This document shows, one piece after another, positions 45,811-57,600 of a stretch of DNA of 64,000 nt (position 1 is its first letter; each line of letters begins with the position of its first letter). Both the position numbers and the translations under genes were made by a program. The stretch is from assembly GCA_031310005.1 (NCBI GenBank), contig CM062379.1, positions 7,688,001 through 7,752,000 on the forward strand, in the 5' to 3' direction. Below the pieces are notes generated by a model. It had not been told where the DNA came from. It worked only from the letters and a program-made list of their open reading frames with translations, and ran no database searches. This DNA comes from Dactylellina haptotyla. Lineage: Eukaryota; Ascomycota; Orbiliomycetes; Orbiliales; Orbiliaceae.

Positions 45811-48800
45811 TTATAAGTAAGAAATTTTTAAACAATTAAAATAATATTTTAATTAAAATTGGAGTGAGAAATTAAAAAACAATTACTCCAACTACTACAA
45901 AAATAAAGAAGATTTAAAACTAAACAATAAAAAGTAATTTTTTTTATATTTTTTTTTAAAAATTTTAAAAATTTTAATTTTTAATATTTGATTTAAAAAA
46001 ATTTTTAAAATATTTTTTCAATAGTTAGGTTAAAATTTTTTAAAATTTAAATATATTAAATTTATAATATTTTTTTTAATTTAAAATAAAAAAAAAAAAT
46101 AAAATTAATATCTATATTTTTAAAAAATAATAATAAATTTAGGTTAAAAGTAATATTAAAAATGAACGTAAAGATTTCAATTTTTCTAATTTTTAATTTT
46201 TAATTTTTAATTTTTTTTAATGAACATTAGTTTCCGAACACAAACAAAATGATGGTGATAAATAATATAAGTAATTTAAAATTTATCGAAGGAAAGCTTC
46301 AGTTATAGATGTAGAAATCTCAACCAAACAATAAACATAATAAAATGTAAACCAAAGGATCCATAAAAAAAAAGAAAGGAAAAAAAAAAGAAAAAAAAAA
46401 AAAATAGTAAAAATATAATAATATAATTGAAGTTAATATAAGAAAAAAATGGTAAATATAAATTAAAAAAATGAAAATAAAAAAATATAATAATATAAAT
46501 ATGGGATTATAATAAAGATTATAATAAAAATTAGCAATAAAAAAAAAAAACAATAAACAATTGTATTATAAAACAAAAAAACAACAAGGATGGTGGAAAG
46601 ATAAAAAATAGATTAAGAACTTAATATAATAAACTTTTCCAAAACAATTAAACCTTTAAACAAATATACAGTGGAAATATATTAAATGAATATTGATGGT
46701 AGGAATGATATTGATACGAATAAAATAATGAATTACATTAAAGATAAAACAACAATATTTAAATGGAAAATGAAAATCATTAAACAAAAACGAAAAACAA
46801 AAGATAGAAAATCTTACAGTAAACTTAATTTTAATTGAATAATATTAACTAAGAATAAAAAAAATTAATAATTAAAAATTAATTTAAAAGAATTGATATA
46901 ATACAATGATAGGAAGGATTACACATACAATAAAAGAACGAATAAATAAAATATAATAATAATAAAGACAATATAATAATAAAGAGTAGAGTATAATGAT
47001 ACAATGATAATAAATAGAATATGGTGATAAAACAAATTAAATTATTACTAATAATATAATATAATCGTGAGCGAATATTTTAAAAAAAGTTTTAATTAAA
47101 AAACAAAAATAATATAATAAAAAAAAGAATAATAATAACAATAATATAATAATGAAGAAAAGAATGATAACGATAATATGATGATAAATAATGGAATATA
47201 ATGGTAAAGCAAATCAAATAACAGTTACTGACAATATAATACAGCTATTGAAAAGAAACTAACAAAAGGATGATGGTTAAACAATTAAAAAACCAACAAA
47301 TATAATATAATAATTTTATACTGAGGTAGAAGTTATCTTAGAAGATGTTTTAATAAAAAGACAATTGTTAAATAATTATAAAATAATAAATATAATACAA
47401 CGATGATAATGATTGATGATTAAATTATTATCGATGATATAATATGGAGGTAAAAATTATCTTAAAAAATGTATTAATTTTGAAAAATGATTACAAATAT
47501 CAAAAATAACGATAATATGATGAAAAAAAAAATAGATTGGAAAAAAACAACAAAAATATTTAATTCGATTAAAAAAATTAAACAACCACTGATGATATAG
47601 TATAATCTTAAAAAAAATTCTAATTGGAAGACAAATTTCAATAAAAACCATAAAATATAATGTGAGATGGAATGATAATTAAATAAAATATATTAGTGTT
47701 GTTTATAATTTGAATGGAATAAAAATGGTATAAAAATTATAAAATATTAAAAAGTACAAAAGTGGATCTACAATTATTGTAATGGGATCAATTTTATAAA
47801 TAATTACTTTTTATAATTAAAATAAATATTAATATAAGAATAAAGTAAATTGAATTATGCTTATAACACTCTAAATAATAAATTAATATAAATGGGGGTT
47901 TTAATAAAATATATAATATTAATAAATTATAAAAAAATGATATTGTGGGGGGTATTAATTATCACCATAAAATATTTATAATATTGTTATAAAATTGATA
48001 TTATTATTGGTTATTTTTTTTAATCAAAAGTAAGAAAGAAAAAAATAAAAAAAAAGGGGATAGGATATGTATGGGTTATAAATTTCTAATTTAAAAATAA
48101 AAAATAAAATTTAATATATTTGTTTGTAATATATGATCTAATGTTGAATAAATTGATAAATAATATTATTGTAAATGTTATAAATTGAATATAAAATTAT
48201 TGATAATAATATTATGGTATATTGTTTTTTGGAATATCCACTATTTTTTTCAATTATTTTATTTTTTTTTAAATTTAAAAATTAAATTAATATTATTGTT
48301 TGAATTAATTACAATAAATTGTCTACTTATGTTTAATGATAAATTGTGCTAGATTGTATGTATAACCTGCAGTTATATTGTCATATTGAATAATTTAACT
48401 GATTATTTTAAACTGATAAAAGTTTATAATAAAATATTGGCTAATATTAGGCTATCATAATTAAAAAAGTGGAAAAAGAAAGAGACTAATGAATTTAAAA
48501 AAATGGTAAAACAACCCAATGGTTGATTCAAAATATTGATATTAAAAACCATAGAATACTTTCCATACAAAACCTGTGCTGTTAGATTCTTAAACGATTA
48601 TATGGTGAAAAAGTACAATAATACAAAGTATAAAATAAAATAGAAATTTGGGTGATTTAATAAAATAATTGAAACTATAGCGTTAATCAAAAAAGTTTAA
48701 ATGTAATTAATATTCAATACAAATAGCCCCAATTATTACTATTTTTTAATTAGTAGGACACCAAATTTAAAAACAAAAAAAAAAAGAAGCCAATTGATTT

Positions 48801-49909
48801 CAGGTGGATTGATTGAGGAAGCGATTTTATATAATAATATAATCTTTTTATTCACCAAATCAGTTTAGTAAAAGAAGAGGGACTAAACTAATATAATGGT
48901 GAAAAATGTTAGAAAGGAGAGGATATCGTAGATGAACTTAACAAAATAAGCTAATTATTTGAAAAGTTTATAATTGGATGGATTAACCAAAACAAATGTC
49001 TTACCAGGATGTTAGTTGACTAAGATTGACTTGCTATTAGTCTGCATAGCTATACATATTATATTAGAGTAAGTAATTAAACATTTAGATACTTTTAATA
49101 GGGATTTAAAATAATAATAAAAGAGTTCTAAGCTTGAAAAATATATATCTAGATTGATATAGAAGATAAAATCCAATTTGGATTTTGTGTACTATATTAG
49201 CTACTAGTAGAGGTTAACCATATACTATTTATAATTATATTATATAATACCAATAAAATGGTTTAGCAAATATAAAATCATTTTTAATAAAAAAATTGAA
49301 AAACGTCTGGGCGATATTAATGAGTTAATTACAAATAAGCCTTTAAAAAAAAACGGAATAGAAAATAAAAAATCAAATAAGGAATTTATTGATTAAATTT
49401 TTAAATTTAATATTACCATTTTGAAATAAAAGTTTACTAATAGTGGTTGGTACAATTCCACAATTCATTTCACCACAATTTTAAATATTGATAAAAGTAG
49501 CCTATAATTTAAGAAGCCCAAGGATTATATAATTATATTGGTGGGTTTGATATACTACTTGCGGTTAATATTTTTGCGAGACACTATTGATAATCTAAAA
49601 TCAAACCTATTACCAACAATAGAGAAAAACGAATAAGTTATTCTAACAATTAAATATTATTAAAGGTACAGATGGAAGTAGTTGATAAATGGGAGTTATA
49701 TGTTGATAAACTTGATACTAAATAACCTAGCCTATGGTTTAAAGAAAGTGATGTTTATATTTAATTAGGTGAACCTATTGTAGGTAGATTTAAAAATAAA
49801 GATTGAATTTAAATTTAAAGAACAATTAATAACAATTAATGATTTAAAAAAAATAATGTACATATTAATAAAAAAAATAAATAAAATCCTATAGTAGGAT
49901 CTACTATTT

Positions 49910-52900
49910 ACTGAGTTGAAAGATTAAAAACCTACTATAGAGTTGGATTGTACTAATAATAATGTAACCCTTAAAATTAAGAATACTAGTAGCATCTTTT
50001 TTAACCTTAACAATCTTGCCGAGTTGGTAAAGGGCATACAGTTTATATAAAACCAATTGTTTATGAATAAAAATGCTAAATTGTATATGCTAAGTGATTT
50101 TAAATGGTTGATTTTTAAGGATTTAGATTTTAAGTGGTATAGTAGATCAGTCAATAATTTCCTGGACAAACTATTCATATTAGTCTATATTACAGGGGGT
50201 TTACTAGTTAAAAGCACCAAAATTAGCTATATTTACTACTAAAATGGGCTTTCAGTAAATAGGAATATCTTTATTATTAGTGGTAAAATTATATTTATTT
50301 TATAATATTATAAAAAAATGATATTAATTAATTAAATAAAGATGGTATTTAAAATACTATCAAAAGAGGTAGGGAAACTGATAACAATATATTTATAATA
50401 TATTAAACCATTTACCAATACCTTGAATAGGATATATTGTAAAAATAAATTAAAGTTAAATTACCTCTAAAAAAATAATAAGGGCAAGTACTAATTTAAT
50501 TATTGTATATATAAAGTGCTCGAGAAAGTAATTAAAAAAAACTTGGGTATTAAATTAGGTATACAATTATATTAGTACATTGTAATAATGTTTAACAAGG
50601 ACATCATACACTACAATAAGTTTACAAATGAATAATTTAAAAATTTTAATAACAAGGATCTTATACTGGATGAGGAAGATAAAATCAAAGGTAAGAACAC
50701 AGATTAAATGATAGCAACACTGCAAACCAATTATAGTACACACAGTCAAACGAACTATTATGGTATAACAACAAATCTAGTATTTAAGCTAACATTTAAT
50801 TTACTAAAACTATTCAGCAAAATAAATAAAAAATGGCATTAATTCTTAAAATTCAAATTAAAAGAGGAGCAAAATGTTAAAAAATATGAGTAATAAAAAT
50901 CCTTAATCAATATTAATTATACAATAATAAAAGGTAAAATTACCCCAAAACTAGAGTAATTATATATTTTTAATAATTAAAAGAAAAGTGCTACCTAAAA
51001 AAAAATGTTAATATAAAAATAATTAAAAATAAAAATTGTATAAATTAATATTATAAAAAGATAATAATTAACGATAAAATTTAAAATAGTAAAATTTAAA
51101 ATGACAATCAACATCTACAGCGTGATTACCATTATAAAGTATTGAATAAGTGCTAATTTTAATAATGAACCGGATTGGAAAACAATAGCACACAATACCC
51201 TTAGGAAAAAATTCAGTTACTAAACCTTTAAATCAATAGAATAGTTTTGAGGTATAGTAGTAATCCTAGAACAATAGCCATTAACAATTACAATCCTACC
51301 TATGGGTGGGGGTAAAAGCTTGCTCTAAATATTATTGGTGGTACAGAATTGGGAGGGTACGATGGTTATAATAATACTGTATATCAGCCTGGTTAGGGAT
51401 CTTATCAGATAGTATAAAGAAATTGGATTAAAAATGGTTCTTTGGCAATTTAGCGAGTAGTTAATAACCAAATGGGTAATAATTGTGGTAATAAAAAGTG
51501 CAGTAGACTCGATATAAAAGGAAATGAACCAATTCTAGACATTCCTCTACTACTTCTTAATATTAAAAATTAACAACTTGCTTAATTGTATAATTATTGA
51601 TGAGTACCACATGGCGGTGACTAAATAAATGTTTTGAAAAGCAATATACAACCTGCACCACGTTGTGGTACTAAAAATACTTACACTATTCACAATAACA
51701 ATATTGCTTTTATATATAAAACAGGCGTTTAAATAAATGCTAAAGCTAACTAAGAGGTTGGTTCAATATATTAAAGTTAAAAACATTTGTATAAATGTAA
51801 GTGTAAATGTAACAAACTACAGAAATAAACAGACTATCACAATGGCGTGTAAGTTGGCCAAAGAACGTGCAATGAAGCTTCGGCCAGGACAAAAAATCAT
51901 AATATACACGCAGATGAAAAGGGAAACCATTGTATTAGTTGGACCAAAAATATTGAATTGTAAAAACTACCATGGTAAAATAACAGACGCAAAAAGGAAC
52001 TCAGTGTTAGAAAAATAAAAACGAGCAAAACAAGTCTTCTTAACAGCAACAACAATTTTCAATTACGGTGTAGACCACCCAGGCATAATAAAAACAATAT
52101 ACATTGGGATACCATACAACCTAATTAATTACATGCAGGAGAGTGGTAGGGTGGGACAGCATAAAATAATAGTGTGGTTGATTGTAATAACAAAAGAGTG
52201 AAAGTTAAAACCAGCTGAAAACTTAAAAAAGATGGCGGACGCGAAATTCTCAATGTACAACAGGTAATACCTGGGTAGAATAATGTAAACGAAAAACTAC
52301 CAAATAACGTTTATTTCAAAATTTTTGGATGGGTGCAATGGGATAGACTGCACGGAGTTAAAGGTTAACTTATACAATAACTACTCAATCGCGGAGGCAA
52401 GATGGTAGGGGGATTACACCAAAAAAAAATGGCGGCCAACAGAAATTTGCGAGAGCAGTACTTACGATATTAATACCAATGCCCCAATTACATAGGGATA
52501 GAGAATAACGCCACCATTGGGGTCGGATTAGATAAGATTCATACTTAACTGGTTGATTAAAAATTGCATGGTATGTAGGCTGAGAAACAAGGAGGGGGAT
52601 AGCTAACAACAATATAAGATGATGTATTGTAACAAATTATAAAAATAGAATTTTAACACAATTGTAAAACTAAACTGATAGATTAAGTGGCCAAGCAACT
52701 AGGGCTACTGTTAAACATGTGGGTTATTGGCAGATATCTGCAATAAGACAAATTTAAAGAAGGGGGAAAAAAGGGATTGCGATTTTAAATAAATACTATT
52801 GGCGATAGTTTTCTACAATTAAATACTGAACACTAGGTTTAAAGTGCAATTATGAGAGTACATAGAGATTGTTTGGTGGAAAAAATTCGATTACCCAAGT

Positions 52901-52999
52901 TAACTAGCGAAGAAGATAAGCAAACGGTTATACAGGTTACAAATAATGAATGTATTTAGCATAATAAATATATTCAGCCAAAAATTTGTAATGGTGTAA
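49910..52999 (+). pseudogene. Telomere-linked RecQ-type helicase (TLH-like) relic, RIP-degraded
   Basis: One + strand frame, interrupted only by stop codons, can be followed from about 49910 to a final stop at 52997-52999. N-terminal half: VNNFLDKLFILVYITGG, NRNIFI and the acidic LILDEEDKIKG, which match the conserved block before the helicase in fungal telomere-linked helicases. Helicase core: ILPMGGGKSLL (Walker A, Lys codon 51314-51316), IIIDEYHMAV (DEAH-like box, 51599-51610), RPGQKIIIYTQ, VFLTATTIFNYGVDHPGI and YMQESGRVGQH (motif VI, near 52136). After it come EFLDG-like SKFLDGCNG, cysteine-rich segments and WWKKFDYPS near the end. Stops replace expected Gln (for example in DLIR-stop-YKEIG). 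Upstream of 49910, related sequence seems to continue in another frame to about 49660. Living TLH genes sit beside telomeres and are repeated; this copy cannot encode protein. Confidence 0.85.
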
Positions 53000-54084
53000 T
53001 AACGAAAAGAGGGAAGGAGGGGGGGAAAAAACGTTATCATTTTTTATATTGTTAATATTTTTGGTAAAAATTCTATTGCATATTTATTTTGAACGTTTTA
53101 ATATTTTATTTGGGATAAAAATTTTATTATATTTTTTTTATGATCAAGGCGTTTTCAATGGAGGTTAATATACAGTGGAATTTATTTTTTCAGACAAAAA
53201 GGTTAAAAAAATAATGGAAAAATATGATGGGAGTAGGAAATGAGAGTTAGAAATTTTTATTTTATTTTTTAAAAATTTACAATAATATTTTTTTTTTTTC
53301 TTTTTTAATTGTTACGAACATAAGGACAAAGTCGTATTACAATAAAAAAAGCGAAAATTCAATTGAAAGAATAATGATAAAAAACAAATCCGACCGCGCA
53401 CATAATATGATGGAGAGTAAAAGCGATTAAAAAAACAATTTGATTGAGAGAAGAATTGTAAGAGATAAATTACAAACAAAAAATAAAAGAATAGGAATAA
53501 AAAAGAAAATAAAATAAAAATATAAAATATAAGATATAATTGTAAATAAAAAAATAAAAATAAGAACATCCTAAGATGTAAAAAAAATACATTACAACCG
53601 AAAAAAATGGAAGATAGAAAATGATTATAAAAAGTATACAATAAAAAAAAAAATAAAAAACCCGACAAAAGCAAAGGGGAAAGCTGTTCAAAAAAAAAAA
53701 GAAAAAAAAATTAAGATAAAAATTATAAAATAGAAATATTAAACACAAAAACGAAATAATAGAATTGAATAATTAATGCAATAGGAAAGAGTTAAGATTA
53801 AATATAAAACATGGTAGTGAATAAAAACAAAAAACAAAATGAAAAAATAAAGGAATGGACAAAGGTTACAGTAAAAAAATAAAATTTTTTTTTACATTTA
53901 AAAAAAAAAATCTTTTTTTTTTTTCCAAAAAAAAATATAAAATCAATTGGAAAAAAAATAAAAACGAAGGGATAATATTTAAACAAAAACGAAAAATATA
54001 TTAAAATAATAATGAAAATAAAAAAGTAATATAAAAAATAAAAATAACACCATAATATCGTTACGTTTTTAAAGTAAATAAAAA

Positions 54085-54228
54085 AAAAAAAAAAAAAAAA
54101 AATAAATTTGATTGTACAAAATTGACAACAAACAAAACAAACAAAAACGATATTTATGTAGACTTGTTATGGTAAAAAAAAAAGATAACACAAACCAAAA
54201 TAAAAACACGATCGAACCATCGATTTCG

Positions 54229-54263
<35 letters not shown>

Positions 54264-54334
54264 AAAAAAAAAGGAAAAAAAAAAAAAGGAAAAAAAAAAA
54301 AAGGAAAAGGAAAAGGAAAAAAAAAAAAAAAAAA
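54085..54334. repeat. Homopolymer and GGA-spaced poly-A tract
   Basis: Very long A-runs (54085-54102 and 54230-54260), then A-runs spaced by GG or GGA up to 54334. This simple sequence sits between the helicase relic and the telomere-like array. It produces a long antisense poly-Phe frame and a + strand poly-Lys frame, neither of which is a gene. Confidence 0.7.
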
Positions 54335-54510
54335 GCGAAGCGAGACTACTTGGCATAGATTTTTTAAAAATAGCGAATATAGCGGAATTTAAAATTAAAT
54401 ATTAAAAAAAAAAAAAAGTTAGCGTAGTAGGACGTTAGAGGGGTAGTTTAAAAGAAAAAAGAATAAGGTGAGCGCAGCGTAACGTTGGGTGATAGATGTG
54501 AAAAAGAGAA

Positions 54511-54642
54511 GGTTAGGGTTAGGTAGGTTAGAAAAGAAAAAGTGCGAGCGAAGCGAGCATGTGGGATAGTTGGTTGGTAGATGTTAGGTTAGGTTAGGGT
54601 TAGGGTTAGGGTTAGGTTAGGGTTGGGTTAGGGTTGAGGTTA
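54511..54642 (+). repeat. Interstitial telomere repeat array (degenerate TTAGGG)
   Basis: A short run GGTTAGGGTTAGGTAGGTTA at 54511-54530 is followed by a longer array at 54583-54642 made of TTAGGG with TTAGG and TTGGG variants. TTAGGG is the telomere repeat of most filamentous ascomycetes. The G-rich strand reads left to right, which is the direction toward a chromosome end on the right. No CCCTAA half follows, so it is not a head-to-head telomere fusion. It lies about 1.6 kb after the end of the TLH relic. Confidence 0.9.
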
Positions 54643-57600
54643 GCAGTCAAGTTAGGACAGGAGGTTCCAGGACAGGTTGCGGTTGGAGCGACACGACGAC
54701 AACACGACGTTATGGTTGGGTTGGGGACAAACAATCAGGGCTGATGACGAAAGCAAGCAGATCTGTTGGCGATGCGACGAGATTATCTCCGTCGATAAGA
54801 TCCGATTAGATTAGATCACGGCATTAGCTCGAACGATCGGTGCAGGGACCATCGGTCGCGTGTTGCCGCCCACTCGGCCATGCTAATCCCTCAGCCATCG
54901 TATTTATTCACAAGATTCGCAGAGACATTCATATTCTCTCACCGTTTGATATCACAGCCGACCTGTCTGGTCGTATCTCGGTGCGTTCATATCCTCGCGC
55001 TGTGATTGGCCAACCCCACTCACGGATTTACGATTGTCCGGCAAATTAGAGCTCACTGGCCAAAAAAAAAGGCGAATCGAATCATGATAGGTGGCATCGA
55101 TTACCAAACTCAAACTCCTCACGCGCGTGGGATGTGCATATGTTGTTCAACCGAGAGCTCCACGGTCGGGTATGTCGTAGCCTCTTTCGTTAGCCTACTT
55201 TTTTTTCATTTTCGTTTTTCTACATTTCCTTCCGCTGTTTCTCTTTTTTTCATATTTTTCATTCTTTTTTAGGTTGACAGCCAACATGTTATTAATGTAA
55301 TGCGGTCTTACCTATCAGAATTATGCATTTCCAGGTACACACCACCGCCAACAAAAGGCAAATAATACAAAAGGCAGATCAGTTGACATTGGCCCCGGCC
55401 CTAAGGAATATTGGTGGCGGGTGGAGGAAATAAGATGGAAAGCCAGAAAGCAAAAAACAGAGTTTTTAGTAGGACCACCACCACCCCAGGTTATCTCTTG
55501 CTTGTCAAAACGCCAGTGTTTCGCCTTTTGCCTGCTTCCAGTTGTTCGATGGATTGTCCAGGTCGAATAGGAAGAGGAATATGGGGAGATAGCACAGAAA
55601 GAAACGAAGGGACCCAGACCAGGGAAATGCGTGGAGCGAAGGGCTGTGTGTAATTTTAGCACATCCGAAGATGAGGAGCACCACCGGACAAGACAAGTGA
55701 AAAAACGAGGGACCTGAGTGTTTTTGCTTAGTTACGCCAGCCAACCAGTAAGCCCAGACCCGAGTGGGTCCTTCCCTTCCCCATGCCCATCATCAAGGGA
55801 GAAAAAGCAAAGTCCCGAAGAGCAGGCTGGAAAAGAAGGTCAAGAAAGAAGGTCACGGACAACCCTCCGCCAAAGAAGCAAAAAGGCGAGCAAGACACCA
55901 AACAAGGGAACAAGGAGGAAAAAGCAAAAGTGGCATTGAGATTTGTGGGTCCCTTTAGGCCTGGCAAAAGCAAGCAAGCGCCTTGTTTCATGATTTGACC
56001 TCAAGCGAAAGAGAAAAAGAGCCGGTGCGTAAGGACCTTCTTGGCTTTTGCTTTTTCCGGGGCGCAACCACTCTTCGGTGCAGATGCGGTGGAGGTGTTG
56101 CGAGCCGGGATGGGTGGACAAGATGGGGAGTTGTTACTAAGTAAATATGGGGGCAGCAGAGCGATGTGGCATGGCATGGGGAAAGATCGGAAACCGAACC
56201 AGACAACAGCAAGGAAACAGAAAAGGGCAGATGTCAGCCAGCCCAGCCAGAGGCAAGTCAAGTGCAAGGTGCGTACCCGCCCGCACCACCTACCAGTATT
56301 GCAGACTTACCCCATTGTAGACCCCATTTTTGTTTGCCTCGCCAACCGCCATGCAAAAGTGGCTGCTACTCCGACTAACCCACTCGCCCATCGGATATTT
56401 TTTTCACTTTTAAATAGATAAAACTGTCCACGGTGGAGCGTAGGATTAAGCAAAACCGTTCAGCTGGAAGGAACAAGGCGAATGGAACAGAATGGAGGGG
56501 TGTGGGTCGGTTGCCCGTTAGAACGCCATCATGGTATCTACGCATGTACGATGCCAATCCTGTAGGTAGAAAGGCTGCTGATGCCGAACGAGCAAAGCGA
56601 AACATCCGGACGAAACACACAATACGGCCGGCATTTGTCAGGCGAAGCAGCACACGGGTTTGTCTTCGTCCGGCCCGGGTCTCGTAGAAACCGGAAATAA
56701 AATATGAGAAAAAGGAAAGAAAAGCAAGAGGGAGATGGAAACAGGTGCACCTCGCACCGACTGCGATGATGTGTTGTTGGTCGTCAGGAATAGCATCTCG
56801 TATCCTTTCTCATTTACCAGCCCCACATCCACACACACGTATCGTGCAATCTTCCTATCAGCGTCGGATGGGTTCCCAGCCCCGGGTAGAACGCATCAGG
56901 ATCCCGGAACACGCGATGTGCAACGAACGGTTGGCTGGATGGCGAAAGACAGTGCTATTCCGTAAATACATTTAAATGCATTTGATTACCCACTTTTCTG
57001 GCAAGATCTATAAAGAGGGCTAGCACTGTCTCAAACATGGTAAACGTACGCATACCATGTGCGTTGGTGATGGTGATGTACGGTCACTTCCATGTGGGCA
57101 CCTGAGGTTTGCCGCTGTGGCAGCGCCGGGCGGGCAAATCTCCTGGTTTAGCGTGAACATGTTTCGAGTTTTACCGCACAGATCCTGACAGCAGTAGCGA
57201 TCAAATTGTTGGACGAGAAAGATTCATTTCAGATCCATCGTCGGTTGTACCAGGGGAGTGTTCAGACCGCGAGGGCAAAATTGACCAAATTGCAGCCCGC
57301 ACACGTAACTAAGAACGGCTCTTCGCATGCGGCTTGCAACAGAACCCTCACCTCGCCTCCCCCACCGGACAGCCTGGGGGGAGAAAAAGCTTGATATCCT
57401 TGAAATATACTTGCAAGCAACAGATATTACATGGGCAAATTTCGAATCATTATAGTTGTGGGGTTCATGTAGGATGTTGTATTACGTCTATAACTTTTTT
57501 GTTCATCCCCTTTCACACAGGGTATATCGTGCAACATACGTGACGAATTAACTGTAATCAACCAGTGTGGGTTGGGTTAGATGATCTCAGTCCTTTTGCG

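Larger units (their letters stand above)
44060..54400. repeat. AT-rich, RIP-like repeat island
   Basis: About 10 kb is overwhelmingly A and T with long homopolymer and TAA/ATT/AAT tracts, in sharp contrast to both flanks. The boundaries are abrupt, near 44,060 and near 54,400-54,500. Every frame is littered with TAA and TAG. Where coding ancestry can be read (49.9-53.0 kb), stops fall where Gln codons are expected (Q to TAA/TAG), the pattern C-to-T mutation by RIP produces. Apart from the helicase relic and one low-complexity frame, I can recognise no element. Homopolymer-only frames at 46320-46553 and 53312-54405 (poly-Phe or poly-Lys) are artefacts of A/T runs. Confidence 0.85.

Noticed and set aside
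53312-54405. Long poly-Phe and poly-Lys frames near the telomere array
   Set aside because: Created by A-homopolymers; no amino-acid diversity.
44060-54642. Possible CRISPR-like or centromeric array
   Set aside because: No regular repeat-spacer structure; the helicase relic and TTAGGG array point to a subtelomere. CRISPR is not expected in a fungus.
54511-54642. Head-to-head telomere fusion
   Set aside because: Only the TTAGGG sense is present; a head-to-head fusion should be followed or preceded by CCCTAA repeats.
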